From Streptomyces sp. NBC_00258 (GTDB lineage Bacteria > Actinomycetota > Actinomycetes > Streptomycetales > Streptomycetaceae): a DNA stretch of 64,000 bases. The stretch spans positions 6,820,001-6,884,000 of the forward strand of contig NZ_CP108081.1 of the NCBI RefSeq assembly GCF_036182465.1. Direction: 5' to 3'. The notes under the pieces are model-generated. The model ran no database searches. It saw only the letters and a list, made by a program, of their open reading frames with translations, and was not told the origin of the DNA. The translations under genes and the position numbers were made by a program. This document shows, in pieces, positions 17,584 through 25,861 of this stretch (positions are counted from its first letter, which is position 1; the number at the start of each line of letters is the position of its first letter).

Positions 17584-18789
17584 ATGACCGTGTGGGACGA
17601 CCTGGTGGGCCAGGAGAAGGTGAGCGTGCAACTCGACGCCGCCGCCCGGGACGCCGACGCCCAGGTCACGGCGGTGGCGGACCACACCCCGGTGTCCGAG
17701 GCGTCGAAGATGACGCACGCCTGGCTCTTCACGGGGCCGCCGGGCTCGGGCCGTTCCACCGCGGCGCGCGCCTTCGCCGCGGCCCTCCAGTGTGTGAGCC
17801 CCGACCGGGCACTCGGCGGATCCCCCGGCTGCGGGTTCTGCGACGGCTGCCACACGAGCCTGATCGGCACCCACGCCGATGTGCAGATCATCCGCACCGA
17901 CCTCCTCTCCATCGGCGTGAAGGAGACCCGCGATCTCGTACGCCGGGCCCAGATGTCCCCGGCGGGCCGCCGCTGGCAGGTCATCATCGTCGAAGACGCC
18001 GACCGCCTCACGGAGGGCGCGGGCAACGTCCTTCTGAAGGCCATCGAGGAGCCCGCCCCCCGCACGGTCTGGCTCCTGTGCGCGCCCTCCATCGAGGACG
18101 TGCTGCCCACCATCCGCTCCCGCTGCCGTCACCTCACGCTCCGGACGCCCCCCGTGGCCGCGGTCGCCGACGTCCTCGTACGCCGCGACGGCATCGAGCC
18201 GGACGTGGCGGCGGCCGTGGCCCGCGCCACCCAGGGGCACATCGGGCGGGCCCGCCGCCTCGCCACGGACAAGCGCGCCCGCGAGCGGCGTGCCGCCGTC
18301 CTCAAACTGCCCCTCCGTGTCGACGACGTGGGTGCCTGCCTCAAGGCGGCCCAGGAGCTGATCGACGCGGCCTCCGAGGACGCCAAGCAGGTCGCCGAGG
18401 AGACCGACGTCAAGGAGACCGAGGACATGAAGGCGGCGCTCGGAGCGTCCCAGGGCGGCCGGATGCCTCGCGGCACCGCGGGCGTGATGAAGGAGCTGGA
18501 GGACAAGCAGAAGCGCCGCAAGACGCGTACGCAGCGCGACAGCCTGGACCTGGCCCTGATCGACCTCACGGCCTTCTACCGTGACGTACTGGCCCTCCAG
18601 TTCGGCACCGACCTCGCCCTCGCCAACACGGAGATGCGGGACACCCTGGACCGGCTGGCCCGCGGCTCGTCCCCCGAGACCACCCTGCGCCGGATAGAGG
18701 CGATCGCCGCCTGCCGTGAGGCCCTCGACCGGAATGTGGCACCGCTGCTGGCGGTGGAGGCGATGACGATGGCGCTGCGGGCTGGCTGA
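17584..18789 (+). CDS. holB: DNA polymerase III subunit delta prime
   Basis: A 401-residue clamp-loader ATPase-like subunit. The P-loop-like GPPGSGRST is at residues 51-59, and a zinc-binding cysteine set is in CVSPD...CGFCDGCHT. The delta-prime signatures IIVEDADRLTEGAGNVLLKAIEEP (about 138-161) and PTIRSRCR are present. A lysine-rich helical C-terminal collar domain follows. It loads the beta clamp with DnaX and HolA at the replication fork. It lies downstream of tmk, the common tmk-holB order. The ATG start follows GGAAGGGCGGC. Confidence 0.93.
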   Translation: MTVWDDLVGQEKVSVQLDAAARDADAQVTAVADHTPVSEASKMTHAWLFTGPPGSGRSTAARAFAAALQCVSPDRALGGSPGCGFCDGCHTSLIGTHADVQIIRTDLLSIGVKETRDLVRRAQMSPAGRRWQVIIVEDADRLTEGAGNVLLKAIEEPAPRTVWLLCAPSIEDVLPTIRSRCRHLTLRTPPVAAVADVLVRRDGIEPDVAAAVARATQGHIGRARRLATDKRARERRAAVLKLPLRVDDVGACLKAAQELIDAASEDAKQVAEETDVKETEDMKAALGASQGGRMPRGTAGVMKELEDKQKRRKTRTQRDSLDLALIDLTAFYRDVLALQFGTDLALANTEMRDTLDRLARGSSPETTLRRIEAIAACREALDRNVAPLLAVEAMTMALRAG

Positions 18790-18971
18790 CACCGCGCGCC
18801 TCGCGTCCCGCCGCGGCATCCTGTGGTGCTGCGTGCTGCGTGCTGCGTGCCGCCCGCCGCCCGCCCTGTCCTGTCCCGTCTCGTCCCGCTCGGAGTTGAC
18901 GGCGTCACTCGTACGAGGTCCGGTTGACGGCTCTGAGTGACCGAGTCGTCGCGCAGGGTTACGCTCGCTCG

Positions 18972-20576
18972 ATGTACACCAGGCGCCAGCCCAGGTCACC
19001 CCGGGCCAACCGATCCCTTCGCGCGTGCGGCACGCTGCTCGCCGTCGCCGGACTGCTCGTCTCCGCCTGCTCCGCGGGGAGTTCGACGAGCTCAGCGAGC
19101 CCGGCCGGGGCGGCGGCCGCGCTGCGTGCGCTGCCCGAGTCCACCCCCTCGGCGCTGGCTTCGTACTACGGCCAGCGGCCGGCCTGGCGTTCCTGCGGTG
19201 TCCCCGGCTTCGAGTGCACCACGCTGAAGGCCCCCCTCGACTACGCCGAGCCGGCCAAGGGCGACGTCCGGCTGGCCGTCTCCCGCAAGAAGGCCACGGG
19301 CCCGGGCAAACGGCTCGGTTCGCTGCTGGTCAACCCGGGCGGGCCGGGCGGTTCGGCGGTCGGCTACCTCCAGGCGTACGCCGGAATCGGGTATCCGGCG
19401 AAGGTCCGCGCCCGCTACGACATGGTCGCGGTCGATCCGCGCGGCGTCGCCCGCAGCGAGCCCGTCGAATGCCTCACCGGGCGCGAGATGGACGCGTACA
19501 CGCAGACGGACACCACCCCCGACAACGCGCGCGAGACCGGTGAACTGGTCGATGCCTTCAAGGAGTTCGCGGAGGGCTGCGGGCGGCGCTCGGGGAACCT
19601 GCTGCGCCATGTGTCCACGGTCGAGACGGCCCGTGACATGGACCTCGTGCGCGCGGCGCTGGGCGACGAGAAACTGACGTACGTGGGTGCCTCGTACGGC
19701 ACGTTTCTCGGGGCGACGTACGCGGGCCTGTATCCGGAGCGCGTCGGCCGGCTCGTCCTGGACGGCGCGCTGGACCCGTCGCTGCCCGCGCGGAAGACGA
19801 ACCAGGACCAGACGGCCGGCTTCGAGACGGCGTTCCAGTCCTTCGCCAAGGACTGCGTGCACGAGTCGGACTGCCCGCTGGGCGGCGCGGGCACGACGAC
19901 GGAGCAGGTCGGCAAGAACCTGAAGGCCTTCTTCCGGCAGCTGGACGGCGCCCCCATCGAGACGGGCGACGCGGACGGCCGCAAGCTCGGCGAGGCGCTG
20001 GCCACGACAGGCGTCATCGCCGCGATGTACGACGAAGGGTCCTGGCCCCAACTGCGCGACGCCCTCGACATGGCCATGAAGGACAAGGACGGCGCGGGGC
20101 TGCTCGCGCTCTCCGACAGCTACTACGAGCGCGACTCCGACGGCAAGTACGAGAACCTGATGTTCGCCAACGCGGCGGTCAACTGTCTGGACCTGCCGGC
20201 CGCCTTCTCCTCCCCCGAGGAGGTGAAGGCGGCGCTCCCCTCCTTCGAGCAGGCCTCACCGGTCTTCGGCGAGACCCTCGCCTGGGCCTCCCTGAACTGC
20301 GCGTACTGGCCCGTGAAGGCCACCGGCGAAGCCCACAGCATCGAGGCGCGGGGCGCCGCACCCATCGTCGTCGTCGGCACCGTCCGTGACCCCGCGACCC
20401 CCTACCGCTGGGCCCAGGCCCTCGCCGCCCAGCTCTCCTCCGGCACCCTCCTCACCTACGACGGCGACGGCCACACGGCCTATGGGCGGGGCAGCGCCTG
20501 CATCGATTCCGCGATCAACAACTACCTCCTCGAAGGCACCCCTCCGAAGGACGGAAAGCGCTGCTCAGGGGCGTGA
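18972..20576 (+). CDS. Secreted lipoprotein alpha/beta hydrolase, tripeptidyl-aminopeptidase type
   Basis: A 534-residue exported hydrolase. The signal peptide ends in a lipobox, LLVSACSAG, so it is predicted to be a surface lipoprotein. The catalytic serine is in the elbow YVGASYGTFLGA, followed by GLYPERVGRLVLDGALDPS; the histidine is in GDGHTAYGRGSACID near the end. The C-terminal third is a TAP-like domain. This is the SlpD/E and Tap family of Streptomyces extracellular peptidases that remove tripeptides. Paired cysteines suggest disulfides. The ATG at 18972 was preferred over 18924 because it gives a normal signal peptide. Confidence 0.88.
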   Translation: MYTRRQPRSPRANRSLRACGTLLAVAGLLVSACSAGSSTSSASPAGAAAALRALPESTPSALASYYGQRPAWRSCGVPGFECTTLKAPLDYAEPAKGDVRLAVSRKKATGPGKRLGSLLVNPGGPGGSAVGYLQAYAGIGYPAKVRARYDMVAVDPRGVARSEPVECLTGREMDAYTQTDTTPDNARETGELVDAFKEFAEGCGRRSGNLLRHVSTVETARDMDLVRAALGDEKLTYVGASYGTFLGATYAGLYPERVGRLVLDGALDPSLPARKTNQDQTAGFETAFQSFAKDCVHESDCPLGGAGTTTEQVGKNLKAFFRQLDGAPIETGDADGRKLGEALATTGVIAAMYDEGSWPQLRDALDMAMKDKDGAGLLALSDSYYERDSDGKYENLMFANAAVNCLDLPAAFSSPEEVKAALPSFEQASPVFGETLAWASLNCAYWPVKATGEAHSIEARGAAPIVVVGTVRDPATPYRWAQALAAQLSSGTLLTYDGDGHTAYGRGSACIDSAINNYLLEGTPPKDGKRCSGA

Positions 20577-20677
20577 TCACGCGGTCTGCCGGGGGTGCTC
20601 CCGAGGCCTGTACGGAGCACCCCCCGAAACTGTGTAGACTTACGCACGTTGCCGATCGCACCATAGTTCTGCAGCGC

Positions 20678-20751
20678 GCCGCCTTAGCTCAGATGGCCAG
20701 AGCAACGCACTCGTAATGCGTAGGTCTCGGGTTCGAATCCCGAAGGCGGCT
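20678..20751 (+). tRNA. tRNA-Thr (anticodon CGT)
   Basis: A 74-nt cloverleaf. The acceptor stem GCCGCCT (20678-20684) pairs with AGGCGGC (20744-20750). The anticodon stem ACGCA/TGCGT holds the loop CTCGTAA with anticodon CGT at 20712-20714, which reads ACG (Thr). The T-loop is TTCGAAT in a 5-bp stem. The CCA is not encoded. It is followed by a T-rich terminator and then by the biosynthetic operon, so it marks the boundary between core and accessory DNA. Confidence 0.96.
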
Positions 20752-20758
20752 CTGTAGA

Positions 20759-20791
20759 AGCCTCAGGACTCACTCGCCGTGACCTGGGGCT
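20759..20791 (+). terminator. Rho-independent terminator of tRNA-Thr
   Basis: A 9-bp stem AGCCTCAGG / CCTGGGGCT (one G-U pair) with a 15-nt loop is followed by TTTTGCTTTT. This is the most E. coli-like terminator in the window. Confidence 0.8.
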
Positions 20792-20878
20792 TTTGCTTTT
20801 GGCGGGGGTGGCGGTGGCGGTGGCGGTGAGTGTGACTCTGCCGCCGGGTTCGGCTGGTCCCGGGTTCCTCCGGCGCGG

Positions 20879-20907
20879 ATGATCGCGTCCGGCGTGGAAG
20901 CGATCAT
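20879..20907 (+). promoter_or_regulatory. Inverted repeat upstream of the biosynthetic operon
   Basis: A perfect 8-bp inverted repeat, ATGATCGC ... GCGATCAT, with a 13-nt spacer, lies about 115 nt before the first short ORF of the operon. Locally AT-rich DNA (GCATAACAATCATGAG) follows at about 20921-20936, where a promoter could sit. It may be an operator for a regulator; none is encoded in the operon. Confidence 0.35.
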
Positions 20908-21022
20908 GCCTCGCAACTGCCGCATAACAATCATGAGTTCCGGCTTCTGCCTGCGAACGGTGGGCCCCGTTGCCTATGGTGCGCGGAGCCCCTTCGCCCA
21001 TGTGTTCGCAAAGGATGCCGCC

Positions 21023-21073
21023 ATGTCTGACTCTGCACGACGCGAGGACGTCCTGGCTCAGGTTCGTTCGTGA
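21023..21073 (+). CDS. 16-residue leader ORF coupled to the exporter gene
   Basis: The short frame MSDSARREDVLAQVRS starts at an ATG with AAAGGA 7 nt upstream. Its TGA (21071-21073) overlaps the GTG start (21070) of the MFS gene. The MFS gene itself has no convincing ribosome site, so ribosomes finishing this leader may reinitiate there. The frame is also open upstream to 20879, but only this start has a ribosome site. No homology was recognised; a coupling leader is inferred. Confidence 0.45.
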   Translation: MSDSARREDVLAQVRS

Positions 21074-22476
21074 CGTCCGGTACGGCGTCCGGTACGGCAG
21101 CGCTGCAGGAACGCCGGTACCGGATCCTGGTCACCGGCTACGCGATCTCCTCGTACGGCACCTTCCTCAACGTCGTTGCGCTCAGCCTGTACGTGTATGC
21201 GGTCACCGACCGGGCGCTGGCCGTTGGTGTGTTCATGGCCGTGCGGCTCGCCGCGGGGTTCGTCGCGGGCCTCGCCGCGGCGGCGGTCCTGGCCCGCTGG
21301 ACCGCGAAGGGCGTCATGTTCTGGGCCAACGTGGCCCAGGCGGCGGCGCTGCTCCTGCTGGTGCTGGCGCCCGACGGATTCCGTACGGGCACGCTGTTCG
21401 CCGTCTCCGCGGTGGTCGGGGCCTCGGGCACGCTGTTCATGGTCACGCTGCGCAGTTCCATCCCGGACATGGTCGGCGAGGGGCGGCACACCTGGGCCAA
21501 CTCGCTGATGGTCAGCGGGCGTTCGATGGCGATGGTGGCCGGGTTCGCGTCGTCGGGCGTGGTGGTGTCGCTGCTCGGCTACACCGCGGCCTTCCTGGTG
21601 GACATGGCCACCTTCCTGGTCTGTGCCCTGACCGTCCTGCTCCTCCCGATGTCCATGAGCCCGGCGCGCAGCGACGACGAGAGCGGTGACGAGAAGGACG
21701 GCCAGAGCAGCCAAGGAGAAGAGAGCGACGGCGGGCAGGACCGCGAGGCCCGTCGGCGTCGGGTGCCTGCCGCGCTCGTGGCGCTCGGTGCGGTTCCGGT
21801 GCTCGGGCTGATGGTGGCGCTGCGTGGTATCGACGCGCTCGGGTCCTCCTCGCACAACGCGGCGCTGCCCGTGTACTCCACCGAACTCGACGCCGACAAC
21901 CCGGCCGTGTTCGTCAGCGTCTTCTGGTGTGTCTGGGCGCTCGGCAACGTCCTTGTCCAGCAGGTACTGCAGAGATACACCAAGCGGACTGGACGCTCGG
22001 TCGGTGCCCTGGGCTTCGGGCTCGGCACCATCGCCATGTCGGGCACCTTCATCCTGGCCTTCGCCGGGCTTCCCTGGGCCGCGACGGTGGTGGTCGCGCT
22101 GCTGGCCGGTGCGGCCGACGGGCTGACCGAGGTGTCGTACACCTCGCATCTGCAGACCCTGCCGAGCCCACTGCGCACCCACGCCTTCGGGCTCTCCGCG
22201 ACGGTGGAGAACCTCGGTTTCGGCGTCGGCATGATCGTGGTCGCCGCGGCCCTCGACGTCTTCACGCCGCTGTCGGTCGTCGGCGTCGCGCACGGTGCCG
22301 CCATCGTCCTCGCCCTGGTGTACGTGGCCCGGGTGCTGCGGGGACGCGGAGCGCAGGAAGCGCAGGAAGCCGTGCCGGGGAGCGAGGAGCGGGAGGGGAA
22401 GAAGAGAAAGGGGGAGAGCGGTGCAGGACCCGCGCGTGGCGGTCATCGGGATGGCGCTGAGGTTTCCGGGGGCTGA
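21070..22476 (+). CDS. MFS-family exporter of the biosynthetic operon
   Basis: A 468-residue membrane protein with about 12 helices in two halves. A charged, disordered loop separates the halves (residues about 197-237, rich in Asp, Glu, Ser and Arg). It resembles the enterobactin-exporter/MFS_3 type (YRILVTGYAISSYGTFLNVVALSLYVY at the start; VVGASGTLFMVTLRSSIPDMVG in the middle). The C-terminal 35 residues are hydrophilic, partly because the last 56 nt overlap the start of the polyketide synthase gene. As first gene of the operon it probably exports the product and gives some self-resistance. Confidence 0.8.
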   Translation: MTSGTASGTAALQERRYRILVTGYAISSYGTFLNVVALSLYVYAVTDRALAVGVFMAVRLAAGFVAGLAAAAVLARWTAKGVMFWANVAQAAALLLLVLAPDGFRTGTLFAVSAVVGASGTLFMVTLRSSIPDMVGEGRHTWANSLMVSGRSMAMVAGFASSGVVVSLLGYTAAFLVDMATFLVCALTVLLLPMSMSPARSDDESGDEKDGQSSQGEESDGGQDREARRRRVPAALVALGAVPVLGLMVALRGIDALGSSSHNAALPVYSTELDADNPAVFVSVFWCVWALGNVLVQQVLQRYTKRTGRSVGALGFGLGTIAMSGTFILAFAGLPWAATVVVALLAGAADGLTEVSYTSHLQTLPSPLRTHAFGLSATVENLGFGVGMIVVAAALDVFTPLSVVGVAHGAAIVLALVYVARVLRGRGAQEAQEAVPGSEEREGKKRKGESGAGPARGGHRDGAEVSGG

Positions 22477-25400
22477 CACACCCGAGGAGTACTGGCACGA
22501 CATCCGGTCCGGCGTGTCCCACGTACGGCCCTTCACGGACGCCGAGTTCGCCGCCGCGGGCCTGCCCGAGGAGCTCTACCGGGACCCGGACTTCACCGGG
22601 GCGAGCGCGCTGCTGCACGGCATCGACGGCTTCGACGCCGGGTTCTTCGGGATGAGCGGGCGGGAGGCCACCCTCACCGACCCCCAGCAGCGGCTGTTCC
22701 TGGAGTGCGCCCATCACGCGCTGGAGGACGGTGGCTACGCCGGCAGCGAGGGGGGTGGAAGCGGCCGGTCCGGGGGCGTACGGATCGGGGTCTACGCCAG
22801 CGTCGGCTATCGGCTCTACTCGCTGCACAGCTATCTGGCCTCCAACATCGGTGAGTCGAGCCGCGGCGACGACTGGACCACGGTGAAGCAGATCCAGGTC
22901 GGCAACTACCCGGACTTCACCGCCAACAGGGCCGCGTTCCGGCTCGGACTCGACGGGCCGGCGGTGAATGTCGCGACCGCCTGTTCCAGCGGGCTCGTCT
23001 CGGTCCATCTGGCCTGTCAGGCGCTGCTCGCGGGCGACGCGGACCTCATGTTGGCGGGATCGGCCGCCCTGCATCTGCCGCAGGTCACCGGGCACCGCCA
23101 TGTGAAGGGCTCGACGATCTCCAGGAGCGGTGCGGTAAGGGCCTTCGACGCCGCGGCGGACGGCACGGTCGGCGGCAACGGGGTGGCCGCCGTACTCCTC
23201 AAACCGCTGGCGAACGCGCTCGCCGACGGCGACACCGTGCACGCCGTCATCCTGGGCTCCGCGGTCACCAACGACGGTGCGGGCAAGGCGGGTTTCGCCG
23301 CTCCGGGTGTCGCGGGCCAGCGCGACGCGGTGCTCGGGGCGTTGGACCGCGCGGGTGTCGGGGCCGAGACGATCGGCTATCTGGAGGCGCACGGCACCGG
23401 CACCTACAAGGGCGATCCGATCGAATTCGCCGCGCTCAGCGAAGCGTTCCGGCGGCACACGGACCGCAGGGGCTTCTGCGCGCTCGGGTCCACCAAGCCC
23501 GCCATCGGGCACCTGGACAGCGCGGCAGGGCTCGCGGGGCTGGTCAAGGCGATCCTGGTGCTGCGGCACGGCATCGTCCCGCCGCTGGTGAACCTGACCC
23601 GGCCCAACCCTCAACTGGGGGTCGAGGACAGCCCGTTCACGCTCCCTCGGCGTGCCGTGCCGTGGCCGTTGGCGGGTGATGGGCCGCGGAGAGCGGGGGT
23701 GCACTCCATCGGGATGGGAGGCACCAACGCCCATGTGATCCTGGAAGAGGCCCCGACTGCCCCCGTTGGTACGGCCCGGGGCGACGGCGCCCCAGCGCCC
23801 GCACTCCTGCCGCTCTCGGCGCACAGCCACGAAGCCCTGGAGGAGTACGCACGTTCCTTCCACGACGCCCTGGTGCGGCGCCCGGACATGGCACCGGCCG
23901 ATCTCCTCACGACGGCCGCGCTCGGGCGCCGCCACCTGCGCCACCGGCTGGTCGTCACCGCACCCGCTGTCACCCCGGCTGCTGCCCCACCCGTCGAAGG
24001 CCCGGCCGACAAGGTTGTCGACAACCTTGTCGGCGGGCTCGTCCACGGCCTCGACGCCTTCCTGGCGGATCCGGGGCGTCCCGCGCCTGCCACCGCCGCG
24101 TACCACACCGGAACCGTGGACACCCCGACCCCGGTCGCACCCGCGTACGTCTTCAGCGGGCAGGGCGGTGGCCGGCCCGGAATGGCCGGGGCCTTCGCCA
24201 CCCGCTTCCCCGTGGTGGCCGACGTCCTGGAGCGGTGCGCCCGCATCCACCAGGAGGAGACCGGGGAACCGGACTTCCTCGACCGGATCGTCGGCGGTGA
24301 GGGCCCGGAGCGGTGGGACACCGACTTCGCCCAGCCGGCGCTGTTCGCCCTGCAAGTGGCGCAAGCCCGGCTCTGGCAGGAGTTCGGTGTGCGACCGTCG
24401 GCCGTCGCCGGGCACAGCGTCGGCGAGTACGCGGCTCTGTGCGTCGCGGGAGCCCTGTCGCCGGAGGACGGCATGCGGCTCGTCTGCCGCAGGGGCCGGC
24501 TCATGCAGGACACCGAACCCGGCGCGATGCTGGCCGTGTTCGCCCCGCCGGAGCACGTACGGCGGTTGCTCGGGGACATCGACGCGACGCGGTACGGGCG
24601 TCTCGAACTGGCGGTGTCCAACGGTCCCGCGCACCACGTCGTCGCCGGTCCACCGGCCGCGGTCGAGGCGGCCCGGGCCTGGCTGGCCGAGCACGATGTG
24701 GCAGGCGAGCCGCTCCCCGTCGACCGTGCCTTCCACACGGCGCTGCTCGACCCGATGCTCGACGAACTGCGCGCCGCCGCGGACAAGGCCGAACTCCGGC
24801 CCGTACAGGTGGAGTTCGTGAGTGGACTGGACGGTACGGCGTATCCCGTGGGCTGGCTGCCCGACGCCGACCACCTCGTACGGCAGGCGCGGCACACCGC
24901 GGACTTCCATGCCGTGCTGCGCACGCTCGCGCCCAGGGCCGTCCTGGTCGAACTGGGGCCCGGTGCGCCGCTGACCGGCATGGCCCGCCGTGCCGTGCCG
25001 GAAACCCTCTGCGTGCCGACGCAGGGCCGCGGCGCCGACACCGACGGTCTGTGGACGGCGGTCGCCCGACTGCACTGTGCCGGGGTGGACCTCGACTGGG
25101 CGGCGCTCCTGGACGGCTGCGGGGGACGCCGGATTCCGCTGCCCCTCTACCCGTTCCAGCACCGGTCGTACTGGACCGGCCCGCCACCGCACCCCGGTCC
25201 GGGAACGGACCGATTACCTGCAGAGGAAGGTTCCGTGGAGGACGGCATGACCGAACAGGCAGTACTCGTACGGGTACGGGAGCTCACGGCCCGGCATCTC
25301 GGCTACCGTGCCGACGAGCTCGGCGCCGGGCAGACGTTCGTCGGCCTCGGTGCGGACTCGCTGCAACTCATCGGGTTGCTGCGGCAGTTGGAGAGCGAGT

Positions 25401-25861
25401 TCGGCGTGCGGACGTCCGTCCGGGAGATCCTTGAGGAGGCGGGCACTCCGGAACTCACGGCCCGTCTGATCGCCGCGCGAGCGGGGCGGCAGGCTCCGCG
25501 GCCGGAGGCCGGGCCGGCCGGCGCCGACACGGAACCCGCGCCTGCCCCGGCGGCCCCCGCGGCTGCTCCTGCCTCTGGGCTTGCCTCAGGGGCGGCCCTT
25601 GCCGTAGGGCCCGCGCTCGCGCCTGCGGCCGTGCCTGCCCCACTGGCGGTGCCTACCCCAGCGCCCGCGACGGCGACGGCCCCGGCACCCGTGAACCCGG
25701 CGGCGCCCGTCGGCCCCGCACACGCAGGCCCGGAGTACGCGCTCCGCTCCGAGGTCGCCGAACTCCGCCGGCAGATCGATCTGCTCGCCGAGACGCAGGC
25801 GGCCATGCTGACCCAGCTCTCCGAGGCGATAGCCCTGCTCGGCGCCGAGCGTGCCCGATGA
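22421..25861 (+). CDS. Type I polyketide synthase module, KS-AT-ACP
   Basis: A 1146-residue single module without reductive domains. KS (1-430) has Cys188 in ATACSSGL, His324 in EAHGTGT and His364 in IGHLDSA. AT (about 570-900) has Ser666 in GHSVGEY and the motif RAFH at 769-772, close to the malonyl-type HAFH, so malonyl-CoA is the likely extender. ACP has Ser980 in LGADSLQL. An Ala/Pro linker and a C-terminal helix (SEVAELRRQIDLLAETQAAML) look like a docking coiled coil. No loading domain is present, so the starter comes in trans. With no KR, a beta-ketoacyl-ACP is delivered to the next protein. The GTG at 22421 has GGGGAG upstream and lies inside the MFS gene. Confidence 0.93.
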   Translation: MQDPRVAVIGMALRFPGADTPEEYWHDIRSGVSHVRPFTDAEFAAAGLPEELYRDPDFTGASALLHGIDGFDAGFFGMSGREATLTDPQQRLFLECAHHALEDGGYAGSEGGGSGRSGGVRIGVYASVGYRLYSLHSYLASNIGESSRGDDWTTVKQIQVGNYPDFTANRAAFRLGLDGPAVNVATACSSGLVSVHLACQALLAGDADLMLAGSAALHLPQVTGHRHVKGSTISRSGAVRAFDAAADGTVGGNGVAAVLLKPLANALADGDTVHAVILGSAVTNDGAGKAGFAAPGVAGQRDAVLGALDRAGVGAETIGYLEAHGTGTYKGDPIEFAALSEAFRRHTDRRGFCALGSTKPAIGHLDSAAGLAGLVKAILVLRHGIVPPLVNLTRPNPQLGVEDSPFTLPRRAVPWPLAGDGPRRAGVHSIGMGGTNAHVILEEAPTAPVGTARGDGAPAPALLPLSAHSHEALEEYARSFHDALVRRPDMAPADLLTTAALGRRHLRHRLVVTAPAVTPAAAPPVEGPADKVVDNLVGGLVHGLDAFLADPGRPAPATAAYHTGTVDTPTPVAPAYVFSGQGGGRPGMAGAFATRFPVVADVLERCARIHQEETGEPDFLDRIVGGEGPERWDTDFAQPALFALQVAQARLWQEFGVRPSAVAGHSVGEYAALCVAGALSPEDGMRLVCRRGRLMQDTEPGAMLAVFAPPEHVRRLLGDIDATRYGRLELAVSNGPAHHVVAGPPAAVEAARAWLAEHDVAGEPLPVDRAFHTALLDPMLDELRAAADKAELRPVQVEFVSGLDGTAYPVGWLPDADHLVRQARHTADFHAVLRTLAPRAVLVELGPGAPLTGMARRAVPETLCVPTQGRGADTDGLWTAVARLHCAGVDLDWAALLDGCGGRRIPLPLYPFQHRSYWTGPPPHPGPGTDRLPAEEGSVEDGMTEQAVLVRVRELTARHLGYRADELGAGQTFVGLGADSLQLIGLLRQLESEFGVRTSVREILEEAGTPELTARLIAARAGRQAPRPEAGPAGADTEPAPAPAAPAAAPASGLASGAALAVGPALAPAAVPAPLAVPTPAPATATAPAPVNPAAPVGPAHAGPEYALRSEVAELRRQIDLLAETQAAMLTQLSEAIALLGAERAR

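Noticed and set aside
20879..21022. 64-residue ORF ending at 21073 taken as one gene
   Set aside because: The first ATG has no ribosome site and lies in the inverted repeat. Only the last 16 codons have a supported start.
20678..22476. Integrative element inserted at tRNA-Thr
   Set aside because: No integrase, excisionase, replication gene or repeated tRNA 3' end was seen, so only a possible hotspot is reported.
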